64,000 bases of DNA from Martinezella rhizogenes (GCF_000799715.1 NZ_JUHG01000001.1:62001-126000); one strand, 5' to 3'. Numbered from the stretch's first letter, positions 52,783 through 61,592 are shown. Numbers and translations are program-made. The notes: generated by a model not told the origin, from the sequence alone.

Positions 52783-53526
52783 TCAGATTGCGTTGCCCCG
52801 TCGTGTCAGCTCCGACTTCATCTGGTCGAGAAGATTGCCGATCATCTGTTTGAGTTCATCAGTTGCCATGCTTTCCGGGTAGGAAATGGCGACGCCGATG
52901 ATCTCGCCGCTCTCGGGATCGCGCAACGCAATGCCTTGAGAGGAAACGCCGTGCAGTGTTTCGTTGGAGGCGGAGGAGCGTCCTGTCGCCCGGATTTTCT
53001 GGATGCGTTTGAGAAGGGCATCGTGGTCGAGTGGACTGTTCGGCGATACGAAGGGCAGGGGATCCGGTAAACGGTGGCGCCATTCCCGATCGCTCAGCAA
53101 TGCCAGCATGGCGCGACCGCTTGATGTCGCATGCAACGGCATGCGGTGGCCTGGCACCGCCGCGATCGCCAGTGGGCTGGAGCCGCGAACGATCCTGAGA
53201 GCGACTATCTGTGTGCCGTCGAACACGGAGATGTATCCCGTATGCCCCCCGATCCTGCAGATGTCTTCCAGGCGTTTCTGGACCATATCCAGAAAAGCAT
53301 GATTGGCGCGACAGATCTGTCCGAGTTCGAAGAGCCGGAGGCCCGGAGAATAGAGTCTGCCTGTCGGTTCAAACTCCAGGATTCCACTCTCGCGCAAGGT
53401 GCGCATGACGCGCGAGACCGTCGCCTTCGGGCGCCCAACTCTCCGCGTCAGTTCTGCCTGTGTCAACGCCGGTTCTTCCGGTGAGAAGCAAGCCAGAATA
53501 GCGACGGCATCCTCAAGGGAACTCAT
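52783..53526 (-). CDS. IclR-family transcriptional regulator
   Basis: The 247 residues start at the ATG at 53526. A winged helix is present (SLEDAVAILACFSPEEPALT, then LTRRVGRPKATVSRVMRTL) plus an IclR effector domain (GHTGYISVFDGTQIVALRIV, then SQGIALRDPESGEIIGVAIS). A perfect palindrome 29 bp upstream is its likely autoregulatory site. No catabolic operon adjoins it on either side, so its other targets are unclear. Confidence 0.92.
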   Translation of the reverse strand: MSSLEDAVAILACFSPEEPALTQAELTRRVGRPKATVSRVMRTLRESGILEFEPTGRLYSPGLRLFELGQICRANHAFLDMVQKRLEDICRIGGHTGYISVFDGTQIVALRIVRGSSPLAIAAVPGHRMPLHATSSGRAMLALLSDREWRHRLPDPLPFVSPNSPLDHDALLKRIQKIRATGRSSASNETLHGVSSQGIALRDPESGEIIGVAISYPESMATDELKQMIGNLLDQMKSELTRRGNAI

Positions 53527-53554
53527 TTTGACAGTCCTCAATGATGGCGGCCAA

Positions 53555-53574
53555 GTGTTCCAGTATTGGAACAC
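53555..53574. promoter_or_regulatory. Perfect IclR-type operator palindrome
   Basis: GTGTTCCA and TGGAACAC flank the 4-bp spacer GTAT. It is 29 bp upstream of the IclR start codon and resembles the TGGAA/TTCCA dyads bound by IclR proteins. An autoregulatory operator is the simplest reading. Confidence 0.66.
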
Positions 53575-54088
53575 GATGTCAAATATGAAACCGACGCTGG
53601 ACACCACAACCAGAAAGTTTTATAAATATGCAAATCTAGAGAGAAGCCTAACAATTCGACACATACCAACGGAATGACTTTTATTGGTATTATGTCTGTC
53701 AAAAAATGCCGGACGGCCCTAATTGGGCCATGAGAATTGCTTTAGTGTGACTGGAATTATTAGTGAAGCACTGTATCGCGGCTGTGCAGGTCCGCTAGGG
53801 AGCGGGTTTGGTACGCAATTGTTAGGACATATTGGCATGCGGCAGAATAATAAGAGCCTTCGCGCCGACCTCGATATCGGCGGCACTTTTAGAGATTCTA
53901 TCCCACTCGATGTCTCCCAATTTGCGATCCATACCCAGCCATGTTTGGCAATGTCAAAAGATCCATTGTTTGGTGGCTTGGAGGATGCTGGAACTGCAAC
54001 CTCCGATCGCGATAATGTTGCTCATGGCGCGACGATCGAGAAAAAAATAGAGAAGATCGGCCGGGTAACCGCCAAACGTTTTCGAGAA
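53575..54088. other. Intergenic region, AT-rich at its left end
   Basis: About 510 bases hold no gene with a recognisable family. An open frame from 53723 leads into the DUF982 gene, but the part before 54089 shows no domain and is probably leader. The stretch 53600-53710 is unusually A+T-rich for this window and may hold a promoter. Confidence 0.4.
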
Positions 54089-54367
54089 ATGCTCGAAAAC
54101 GGCGTCGATTCGGCAGACGGCAGCCTTCCAGGCTTTGCGCCAGTCCAGATCGCGATCCGAAGTGGCGGCGGATACCTCGTTGTTGATAATGTCGAGAAAG
54201 CCGTCGGATGTCTTACGGATCTCTGGCCGGCTCGCAGCAAGGGCCAGGCTTTTGAGGAGGCGCTTCAGGCTTGCATCGATGGCATCAACCATCGGGTTTC
54301 ATCGGAAAGCGTCCGGCAAGCCTTCATCAATGCCGCCAATGAGGCAGGCATCCGCATTCTCCTTTAA
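54089..54367 (+). CDS. DUF982-domain protein
   Basis: This 92-residue protein carries the DUF982 pattern: a short beta start (FAPVQIAIRSGGGYLVVDNV), then AVGCLTDLWPARSKGQAFEE, ALQACIDGINHRVSSESVRQ and a final AFINAANEAGIRI. DUF982 proteins are small, of unknown function, and largely confined to Rhizobiales, where they occur in many copies. The ATG at 54089 gives the family length; the frame is open further upstream to 53723, so a longer product is not excluded. Confidence 0.72.
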   Translation: MLENGVDSADGSLPGFAPVQIAIRSGGGYLVVDNVEKAVGCLTDLWPARSKGQAFEEALQACIDGINHRVSSESVRQAFINAANEAGIRILL

Positions 54368-55395
54368 CATGTCCGATCCCTGCCGCTTTCGATGGATCGC
54401 GCAGGCGTTCGCTGCGCGGCATGGGGGATGAGTTTTCCGGGAAAGTAGCCGAGATTGTTCTGCTTGCCGGCTTCTCAATGTTTGCCGGGCAAGCGAAGGA
54501 CGGGTGATGTCGTCCTTTCAGGTGGTGGAGGTCCGACCACCGCTCCGAGCAAATAGCCGAACCTCCTGCCATCGCAATTTGGCGGTTGCGACAGCGGCCC
54601 AGATGTGTACCGCTTGCCGCGGTCAGTCCATGCGGGAAACGACAGCAGAAGTCTGATTGCGTCCGGAGGCTCAAATCCACGGTGGGGGCGAACGACCGGA
54701 GACGGTTTGTGCACGCCGAGACGCCATTCATCCGTAAAATCCGACATCGCGCCGAAATGGCTTCAGGGCTGTCGGTCTGGCTTCGACATGTGGGTCAGCA
54801 TCGCCTCTCCGGTCGAATCAATGACAAGCAGAGCAGACGCATTGGAGTTTCAACGGATTTGTTCGTTGGAAGGTGCGGCGGCTTGGGTGATTAAGGGGAG
54901 GCTCAACGACCCAATTGAGTGGTCCGCCCCGTTGAGCCTCCGGCTGCCACAAATCTCAATCCGTAACAGCAGGACAAACCTGACGATTGTGGCAGAACCG
55001 GTCTATTTGAAAAACGACAGCACGGGCCCGATGACGTCAGCACCTAAGCCCATGATTGTGGATAGCAGTAAGGGGGAAGGTTTTTGTGCCGGACGAAGAC
55101 GCCCGCTGCTTTGCTGACGCAAAACTGCCTGACGTCGAATCGGAGCCGACATATCGGCCTCTCGCATCAGCGAACAAAACGCGCGCATCGGCGCGAATAT
55201 GGTCAGCTCTAAAAGGATAGTTCGCAATATTTTTCAATACGAATTACGACATACTTATACATGGAATGCTTACATATCGGAAATATATATGCGAATGTTC
55301 GTATTTACACATGTAATCAAGTCTATATTATGGCTGCGACGTCAACTTGCTGAAGTTGCATGTTAATCCATGATTTGCCTTGAGGAGAATTTTGA
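54368..55395. other. About 1 kb without a recognisable gene
   Basis: No frame on either strand shows a known domain; the longest (54605-55117, plus strand) has no family signature and atypical composition. The region contains a long inverted repeat at 54897-54941. Its right end from about 55215 turns A+T-rich (TACTTATACATGGAATGC and beyond), which should hold the porin promoter. It could be a remnant of lost genes or an RNA-coding region. Confidence 0.45.
54897..54941. repeat. 12-bp perfect inverted repeat with 21-base loop
   Basis: GGAGGCTCAACG (54897-54908) and CGTTGAGCCTCC (54930-54941) are exact complements. The loop contains ACCCAATTGAGTGGT, itself partly self-complementary, so a branched RNA hairpin is possible. 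No adjacent gene accounts for it; it could be a terminator remnant, a small RNA element or the end of a decayed mobile element. Confidence 0.5.
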
Positions 55396-56088
55396 ATGCA
55401 TAAGCTACTCGGATCCACCGCTTTCCTTTTCGCGTTTGGTTTGGCGAGTGCGAGTTACGCAGCAGATCTCTCGGTTGAGACGCCGCCGGTGGCGCCAATC
55501 GAGCAGCCCGTATTCACCTGGACAGGCTTCTATGCCGGTGTGAACGGCGGCGGCGGCTTCGGCGTCCATGATGATTATGGTTTGCATTCCGGTGGCACCT
55601 TTCTTGGCAAGTTCGGTAAGCTTGAAGGGTCCGGCTTTTTCGGTGGTGGCCAGATCGGCTACAACTACCAGGTGGATCCGAACTGGGTGGTTGGCCTCGA
55701 AGCCGATTTCCAGGGCGCCAATATTAACGATTCACTTAGCAATGATGGTGCGCGTGGATCATCGAAGATCAACTGGTTCGGCACCGTTCGTCCGCGCGTC
55801 GGTTACGCCTATGACACCACCTTGTTCTATGCCACCGGCGGTCTCGCCTATGGGCATATCGACTACAAAGGATCGCTGGCTGGTGTCGGCAGCTTTGATG
55901 AAGACAAAACCAAGGTTGGTTGGGTACTCGGCGCCGGCGTCGAGCACGCCTTCACGGATCACGTGACCGCGAAGCTGGAATATCAATACATCGACTTTGG
56001 GAAATTCAATGCTGGGGGAGATAACCTGTGGAGCAAGGCAACCCCTGATTTCCACAGCATCCGCGTGGGGTTGAACTATAAATTCTGA
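55396..56088 (+). CDS. Outer-membrane beta-barrel protein, Omp25/Omp31 type
   Basis: This 230-residue protein has a Sec signal (LLGSTAFLFAFGLASASYAA). It then shows the rhizobial/Brucella Omp25-type start TWTGFYAGVNGGGGFGVH and alternating amphipathic strands with GYAYDTTLFYATGGLAYG and AKLEYQYIDFGKF. It ends with the terminal aromatic SIRVGLNYKF needed for barrel insertion. It forms an eight-strand OmpA-like barrel. GAGGAG precedes the ATG. The Hint-domain gene follows after 38 bp, so the two may share a transcript. Confidence 0.92.
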   Translation: MHKLLGSTAFLFAFGLASASYAADLSVETPPVAPIEQPVFTWTGFYAGVNGGGGFGVHDDYGLHSGGTFLGKFGKLEGSGFFGGGQIGYNYQVDPNWVVGLEADFQGANINDSLSNDGARGSSKINWFGTVRPRVGYAYDTTLFYATGGLAYGHIDYKGSLAGVGSFDEDKTKVGWVLGAGVEHAFTDHVTAKLEYQYIDFGKFNAGGDNLWSKATPDFHSIRVGLNYKF

Positions 56089-56126
56089 CAAGTGGCTCGT
56101 CTTAGTCTCAGAGAGAGGACAGTAAC

Positions 56127-57323
56127 ATGGCGTTGATTAATATTGGTCTCATCAATAATGGTACAACTACCATCGACAGCAGTAATGCTGGCACCGCTTC
56201 CGATACCATTGCACTCGGTCTGGTCTCCAACGGCACGGTGATTGTCGATGGTGTCGATGTCACCATCACCAACGTGATCGGCGGCGGTATCGTCTCGAAC
56301 ACGACAATCCAGGCGATCAACGGCGCCCACGTGCTCGTCAACAGCGACCTTGCAGGTGTATCGGCCGGCTCGACCTTCGTTTACCAGCCCGGAGCAAATT
56401 CCAGCGTCGAAGTTCAAACGGGCCTGCTTACCATCGGTCTGCTGAACGGCGTCACCGTTGACTTCGCCAACGCCAACGGCACCGGCACCTTCATCTATAA
56501 TTCCGGCGGGATCAATCTGAACCTTTCGACGCCGCCGAATGTCATCAATGTTCAGGTCGGTGACAAGATCGAGGTTGTCGGAACGACCGCCGTCTCGCAA
56601 ACGGGCAATACCGTTACCTTCACCACGCCTGGGCTCCTTGGTATCCCCACCACGGTCGCCTCCTACACGATCCCCGCTGGCGTCACCTATACCTACGACG
56701 ACGCCACCGACACGCTGACCTTCACGAGCTGCTTCCTGCGCGGCACGCTCATCCGGACGCCGGAAGGCGATATACCGGTCGAGGAATTGCGCGTCGGCGA
56801 TCTCGTGATCACTCACAAGGGTGTTGCGGATATCAGATGGGTCGGCCGCCGCCGGCTTGATCCGAAGGCGATCGACAAGCCGCGCGATACGCTGCCGGTC
56901 CGCATGAAGGCAGGCTCGATCGCGGAGAATATTCCGGAACGAGACCTCTTCATTTCTCCGGATCACTGCATGTTCCTGGAGGGGTCGCTGATTCCGGCAA
57001 AGTTCCTCGTCAACGGAACGACCGTCACCCAGGAGACGGCGCTCGACCCGTTCGAATATTACCACATCGAGCTGGAGCAACACAGCGTCGTCCTGGCGGA
57101 AGGCGCCCAGACCGAAACCTACCTCGATCTTGGCGGACGTCTGTCCTTCCTTGAGCCTGGCGTTCTGCGCTTTGGCGCATTTGGGACCGGGGCATCGCGG
57201 AACTGGAACGACTGGTGCTATCCGCCGGTCTACGCCGGAGCCGTCCTCGAAAAGGCCCGTCATGCTCTCAGCGTACGCGCCGAGGAACTGGGCTACATCG
57301 TCGAAGATGCAAAGGCTTCCTAA
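56127..57323 (+). CDS. Hint (hedgehog/intein) domain protein with repetitive N-terminal region
   Basis: The protein has 398 residues. The first 200 form a Gly/Asn/Thr/Val-rich, probably beta-solenoid passenger (VSNGTVIVDGVDVTITNVIG and similar). There is no signal peptide. At about residue 202 a Hint_2 domain begins with SCFLRGTLIRTPEGDIPVEE, whose Cys is the expected autocatalytic nucleophile. SPDHCMFL supplies the TxxH-like His, and YYHIELEQHSVVLAEG with ETYLDL matches the C-terminal blocks. Hint domains cleave or transfer the peptide at the Cys. Here cleavage would release the N-terminal passenger. It lies between a porin gene and glycosyltransferase/capsule export genes, and export by a type I or capsule-linked route is possible. 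Confidence 0.85.
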   Translation: MALINIGLINNGTTTIDSSNAGTASDTIALGLVSNGTVIVDGVDVTITNVIGGGIVSNTTIQAINGAHVLVNSDLAGVSAGSTFVYQPGANSSVEVQTGLLTIGLLNGVTVDFANANGTGTFIYNSGGINLNLSTPPNVINVQVGDKIEVVGTTAVSQTGNTVTFTTPGLLGIPTTVASYTIPAGVTYTYDDATDTLTFTSCFLRGTLIRTPEGDIPVEELRVGDLVITHKGVADIRWVGRRRLDPKAIDKPRDTLPVRMKAGSIAENIPERDLFISPDHCMFLEGSLIPAKFLVNGTTVTQETALDPFEYYHIELEQHSVVLAEGAQTETYLDLGGRLSFLEPGVLRFGAFGTGASRNWNDWCYPPVYAGAVLEKARHALSVRAEELGYIVEDAKAS

Positions 57324-57343
57324 GCCTCAACTTGAGCCATAGG

Positions 57344-57365
57344 GCGGACGGCTTTAGCCGTCCGC
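57344..57365. terminator. Hairpin after the Hint gene
   Basis: GCGGACGGCT and AGCCGTCCGC form a 10-bp stem with a TT loop about 20 bases after the stop. It is followed by an A-run rather than a T-run, so it is a hairpin of uncertain strength. It separates the Hint gene from the glycosyltransferase gene. Confidence 0.6.
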
Positions 57366-57485
57366 TTCAAAAAAAATGAACCGGGAGGCGGTGATTCGGG
57401 CATTCAATCCTTCGTACAATAGGCGAAGCTTTGTTTCGCGCGGCATCCCGCCTGTTTCTTTTGTTGCGGGGCTTGGGAGTGGTGA

Positions 57486-59804
57486 ATGCGTTATGAAGGT
57501 GCTGTGTCGCCCTATTCGCTTGATGCTGGTGGCATTGAGGAAAAATTATTAGTTGAAAAATTTGCCGGCAAAACCGTCTTTTACGACGGAGTATTCAAAG
57601 GCGATTATAGCCTTGCCATCGTCAATCGCAATTTCGCTCGCGCGCTGATTGATCTCGGCGTGAACCTGGTCTGCCACACGCCCGAAGAGGATTGGCAAAC
57701 CGACGCCCGCCTCGTTGCCGCGCCTGACATCATGAGTCATATGCGCGAGGATTATCCCGCGAACGAAAAGTTTGACATCCATCTGAGAAATACCTGGCCA
57801 CCAGCAACCCACGACATGGTTGGGCGTATCAATGTCTACGGCCCCTTCGCCTGGGAAGAGCTCGAATTCCCACAATATCTCGTGGACAGATTCAATCGCG
57901 ATCTCGATCTCGTTATGGTGACGGCAAACTTCATCAAAGAGGGCTTTGCGCGCTCCGGCGTGACAATTCCGATCGAGGTCGTCGGGGCAGGTTGTGATCA
58001 TATATCCAAATCCATCGATCATTCGCTGTCACCATTGCCGGAAAATGGGCGCAAACGTATCCTTCATGTTTCGTCCTGCTTCCCGCGCAAGGGCATTGAT
58101 GTCCTGATCGAGGCGTTTCTGCGCAGCTTCCGGTCGGACGATGCGGTGGAATTGGTGATCAAGACCTTTCCGAACCCGGACACCATACTTTCATCCGTGC
58201 TTGCGGAGAGGCAAGACAGGTTAGCCGGCGCGCCTCCGATCACGGTTATCGATCAATATTATGATGAAGCCCAACTGCAGGCCCTTTATCGCTCTGCCGC
58301 CATGGTGGTTGCGCCCAGTCGGGGCGAGGGTTTCGCTTTGCCTCTGGCCGAGGCCATGCTGCTGAATATTCCCGTGGTGACGACCAATTACAGCGGTCAG
58401 CTTGATTTTTGTCGTCCCGATACCGCCTGGTTGGTCGATTTCCATATGTCCGCATCGAGGGCCCATGTGGCTGGCTCCTATAGTCTTTGGGCCGAGCCGT
58501 CGGTGGATCATCTGGGCGCACAGATGCGTGCCGTGCTCGATCATCCCGACGAGGCGCGCATGCGCTGCCAGCAGGCACAGAAGCTGCTGGCTGCTCATTT
58601 CACCTGGCGTTCGGTGGCGGTTCGCGCCCTTGCCGCCTTGGCCAAGCCGCCTGTCGTTGCCGCCGAGTCCAAAGGTGACTGGACCATCGATCTCGTTTCC
58701 TCATGGCAACAGCAATGCGGCATTGCCACCTATTCGCAGCATCTCTATTCGCAGCCTGCCTTTTCGAACAGGATCGACCACGTCTTTGCCCGGCGGATCA
58801 TGAACGACGATCTGCCGGAACAATCGCCTGAAGAAGCCGATACCTCGCATCGCAGCATGTCCCGGCTCTGGGGCTACGATCTCTCCTCGCTGAAGCGTCT
58901 CGCCGGAAAGCTGGAACATGGACGGGCGGACGTATTGTGGATGCAGCATCATCCCGGCCATTTCTCCACGCCGGATATGGAACTGTTGGCGCAGGTGCTG
59001 CCATCAACCAGGTATCGGTTGCGCGTTCTCACGATGCACAGCGTGAAAGAGGCGCTTCGCGGCGGCTCGTTGCGGTGGACGAAAGCTTTTGACGTCGTCT
59101 TCGTGCATTCGGCGGAAGACGCCGCGACACTGTCCGCGGCGGGGCATCCGAACGCAATCGTGATCCCGCATGGTGTCCTTGTCGAGCCGGAGGGCGCGCC
59201 TAAGCCGGACCCGTCGCAGTTCACCATTGGCTCTTTCGGTTTCCTGATGCCACATAAGAATATCGATCGCCTGGTGCTCGCTTTCGCGGAAGCTCGGACC
59301 TACGATCCAAGATTGCGGCTGAAGTTGTTGAACTGCATGGTTCTAAATGATGAATCGCGTGCCGCGCGTGCCGCGATCGAGAACCTGATCGAGTATCTGG
59401 GTCTTTCGGAATATGTGACCGCACGTTTCGACTTCGTGCCCGAAGAGGAGTTGCGTCGCGAACTCATGACCTGCGACTTGCTTTCCTTCCTTTATGGCCA
59501 CTCCACCGAAACGGCGACAGGGGCCGCGCGCATCGCGATGAGTGTGAATCGTCCGCTATTGTGCTCCCGCTCGCCGGTCCTGCGCGATATGTGGCCGATC
59601 AGCCATGTCATTAAAAGTACGGAGATTGAGTGCATCGCCGAGGCGCTGCTCAGTCTCGCCCAGAACCCGCTGTTGCTGCGAATGCGTGACAACGAACGCA
59701 TTCAAGCGGCGCAATGGTATTCCTACCCGCGCACGGCTGCGCGGCATGTTATCGCGATCGAACAAATGTTAGGGGGCAATATTGACCGTCGCCGAGTTGC
59801 ATAG
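57486..59804 (+). CDS. Two-domain glycosyltransferase (GT4-like)
   Basis: The 772 residues hold two GT-B halves. The first (to about residue 390) has KRILHVSSCFPRKGIDVLIE and APSRGEGFALPLAEAM, in which Glu281 and Glu289 form the E-x7-E motif of GT4 retaining enzymes. The second (from about 400: TIDLVSSWQQQCGIATYSQH, later TIGSFGFLMPHKNIDRLVLA) lacks that motif, with ETATGAARIAM in its place. The second domain may thus be regulatory or use another mechanism. It is cytosolic with no membrane helix. It overlaps the next gene by 23 bases and probably builds a glycan exported by the KpsE/KpsM components, or glycosylates a protein. Confidence 0.9.
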   Translation: MRYEGAVSPYSLDAGGIEEKLLVEKFAGKTVFYDGVFKGDYSLAIVNRNFARALIDLGVNLVCHTPEEDWQTDARLVAAPDIMSHMREDYPANEKFDIHLRNTWPPATHDMVGRINVYGPFAWEELEFPQYLVDRFNRDLDLVMVTANFIKEGFARSGVTIPIEVVGAGCDHISKSIDHSLSPLPENGRKRILHVSSCFPRKGIDVLIEAFLRSFRSDDAVELVIKTFPNPDTILSSVLAERQDRLAGAPPITVIDQYYDEAQLQALYRSAAMVVAPSRGEGFALPLAEAMLLNIPVVTTNYSGQLDFCRPDTAWLVDFHMSASRAHVAGSYSLWAEPSVDHLGAQMRAVLDHPDEARMRCQQAQKLLAAHFTWRSVAVRALAALAKPPVVAAESKGDWTIDLVSSWQQQCGIATYSQHLYSQPAFSNRIDHVFARRIMNDDLPEQSPEEADTSHRSMSRLWGYDLSSLKRLAGKLEHGRADVLWMQHHPGHFSTPDMELLAQVLPSTRYRLRVLTMHSVKEALRGGSLRWTKAFDVVFVHSAEDAATLSAAGHPNAIVIPHGVLVEPEGAPKPDPSQFTIGSFGFLMPHKNIDRLVLAFAEARTYDPRLRLKLLNCMVLNDESRAARAAIENLIEYLGLSEYVTARFDFVPEEELRRELMTCDLLSFLYGHSTETATGAARIAMSVNRPLLCSRSPVLRDMWPISHVIKSTEIECIAEALLSLAQNPLLLRMRDNERIQAAQWYSYPRTAARHVIAIEQMLGGNIDRRRVA

Positions 59805-60762
59805 ACAACAACCCGTGAATGTTGTTCCGAAGGACATATTCACTTTGCCAGCCGAATCCTTTGTCGATGCCTGGGCATCGGCATTGGACTTGACGGACAC
59901 CGATTTGACGCCGGATGACAGACTGTCCTTTGCGAACGCCATTCGCGGTGGAACCAACCGGCTGCGCATCGTCGATGCAATGAAGGCGCGCCGTTCTGTC
60001 CCGTCGGCGCTCAACGAACGATCCGGCATTCAGGCGATTCGTCGCGAGCCGGATCACTTCGCCATATTGGAGAATTTCACGCGGTTCGCGCCGGAGGACG
60101 ATCCGACCTTCCTCCGCTATGCCTTTTCGCGGATATGTGGTCGCGAGCCGACATCGGCCGAGCGTCTTGGGCTGGAATTCGATCTCAGGCGCGGCGTGGT
60201 CACGCGGGCGGCGGTGGTGAAAAAGATCGTTGCCCTCGCACGCCGGGATGGCCAAACGGCTTTCTGGGACACGCTGCTGCCCGGAGATGAAAGCAACGCT
60301 CACGAAGGCTCCGATCCGTCCAATGCGCGCCTTTCACCAGCGGGCCTGCTGGTGAACATGGAGGGGCAGGCGACGGCAATCTTTGTGCGTGAAGTCGAGA
60401 ATGTCGGCTGGATGATTGCTCCCGATCATCTTCGCCAGCCGCTTGAAATCAATGACGGGAACTGGAAGGTGCATCCCGGCTGGCTGCTGACTGGCCCCAA
60501 GCGCAGTTTTGCGGAGGGAAGCTGGCTGCTGGATCTTGATCTGATCCAGGCAGAGAATGCCAAGCTGGATGTTGAAATCGTTGCAAACTCCGGCTTGGAT
60601 TTCCTGCAAAGTATCACGCTGACGGGCTCGTTTTCGGGAACCTTGTGCGTCGCCATTCGGCGGGAGCATCGGTTCATCGAGTTGCGTATACGCGTCCACG
60701 AACGCAGCCCGGAGGATTCCTGGCTACGTCCCCGCAACATCTCCATGCGGCAGGCGCCATGA
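59782..60762 (+). CDS. Unknown protein with DUF4214-like repeats
   Basis: This 326-residue protein starts at TTG 59782 with AGGGGG just upstream, inside the end of the glycosyltransferase gene. Two helical segments (residues about 24-70 and 108-155) resemble DUF4214 modules, notably FSRICGREPTSAERLGLEFD with its GREP word. The C-terminal half (from about 190) is beta-rich (GQATAIFVREVENVGWMIAP, then SGTLCVAIRREHRFIELRIR). DUF4214 is found in secreted and glycan-linked proteins of alphaproteobacteria. Its function is unknown. The TPR gene overlaps its stop, so the three genes are coupled. Confidence 0.7.
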   Translation: MTVAELHRQQPVNVVPKDIFTLPAESFVDAWASALDLTDTDLTPDDRLSFANAIRGGTNRLRIVDAMKARRSVPSALNERSGIQAIRREPDHFAILENFTRFAPEDDPTFLRYAFSRICGREPTSAERLGLEFDLRRGVVTRAAVVKKIVALARRDGQTAFWDTLLPGDESNAHEGSDPSNARLSPAGLLVNMEGQATAIFVREVENVGWMIAPDHLRQPLEINDGNWKVHPGWLLTGPKRSFAEGSWLLDLDLIQAENAKLDVEIVANSGLDFLQSITLTGSFSGTLCVAIRREHRFIELRIRVHERSPEDSWLRPRNISMRQAP

Positions 60763-61592
60763 GACGAGAGCTTCGTATCGCATCGACACTCCTGCGCGTC
60801 GGCCATGTGGCAGAGACCGAGATACAGGCCAATGCATTGGCTGAGGCAGATGCCGCTCGCGACCGGCGCGACTGGGAGAATGCGGCATTTTATTATCATG
60901 AGGCGCTGCAGCAGGATCCGACGCGGATAGGCCTGTTCGTACAACTCGGGCATGCCTATAAGGAACTCGGGGACTTTGACGCGGCGCTGGAAGCCTACGG
61001 GCAGTTCCTCGACAAGGAGCCGCATGATGCCGACATCCATCTGCAGCTTGGCCATCTTCACAACCGGATGAATGACCCCAGAGCCGCGCTCGAATGGTAC
61101 AATCGTGCGCGTGCATTGGCTCCGAATGATCCCGAAATCGCGCGGCATGTCGATGCAGCAAGCCTGCGTCTGTCCCGTTACGGCATAGAGCTCCGGCGCC
61201 AAAAGGCCCTGGATTTCGTGCAGTCTGGACAATGGCAGCAGGCGCGCGAGCAGTTGCGGAGGTTGGTCGCGGTCGACGGAGAAGTCGACCTGATCGCCGT
61301 CTATGCGAATGTGACCAAGGAGGCCGGTGATTTCGAGGAGGCTCTACAGCTCTACGAAGCCTATCGTGCTTATGCCAAGGCCAATCATCCGACATCGCTT
61401 GGTGACGTTGATATTCAACTTGGGCATCTTTACAAGGCCAAGCGCGACGTGGGCTCTGCCTTGCAACACTACATTCGCGCCCGTGACGCGGAATTCCAAC
61501 TATATGGCTACGTCGCGTCCGATTCCATCTGCGAGCGCGAAATCCGTTCGTGCATGGGTGAAATCTACACCTGCTTCTGGCAGGCGGACTGA
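60759..61592 (+). CDS. TPR-repeat protein
   Basis: This 277-residue protein of tetratricopeptide repeats includes WENAAFYYHEALQQDPTRIG and FVQLGHAYKELGDFDAALEA. HLQLGHLHNRMNDPRAALEW and VDIQLGHLYKAKRDVGSALQ also match the consensus. No signal peptide is seen. TPR proteins are scaffolds, and here it probably organises the glycosyltransferase or export machinery. The ATG overlaps the preceding stop (ATGA), and a terminator-like hairpin follows. Confidence 0.9.
   Translation: MRRELRIASTLLRVGHVAETEIQANALAEADAARDRRDWENAAFYYHEALQQDPTRIGLFVQLGHAYKELGDFDAALEAYGQFLDKEPHDADIHLQLGHLHNRMNDPRAALEWYNRARALAPNDPEIARHVDAASLRLSRYGIELRRQKALDFVQSGQWQQAREQLRRLVAVDGEVDLIAVYANVTKEAGDFEEALQLYEAYRAYAKANHPTSLGDVDIQLGHLYKAKRDVGSALQHYIRARDAEFQLYGYVASDSICEREIRSCMGEIYTCFWQAD

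Noticed and set aside
54605..55117. 170-codon plus-strand open frame in the gene-poor kilobase
   Set aside because: It has no recognisable domain, no convincing ribosome site, and spans the long inverted repeat. It is reported as unassigned sequence instead.
56076..57263. 395-codon minus-strand open frame
   Set aside because: It lies opposite the Hint-domain gene. Its Asp/Arg-rich repeats mirror the repetitive passenger of the real gene.
56127..57323. Hint gene as a true intein in a host protein
   Set aside because: No C-terminal extein or intein-type Asn plus nucleophile junction is visible, and the Hint domain runs almost to the C-terminus. A single N-terminal cleavage is more likely than splicing.
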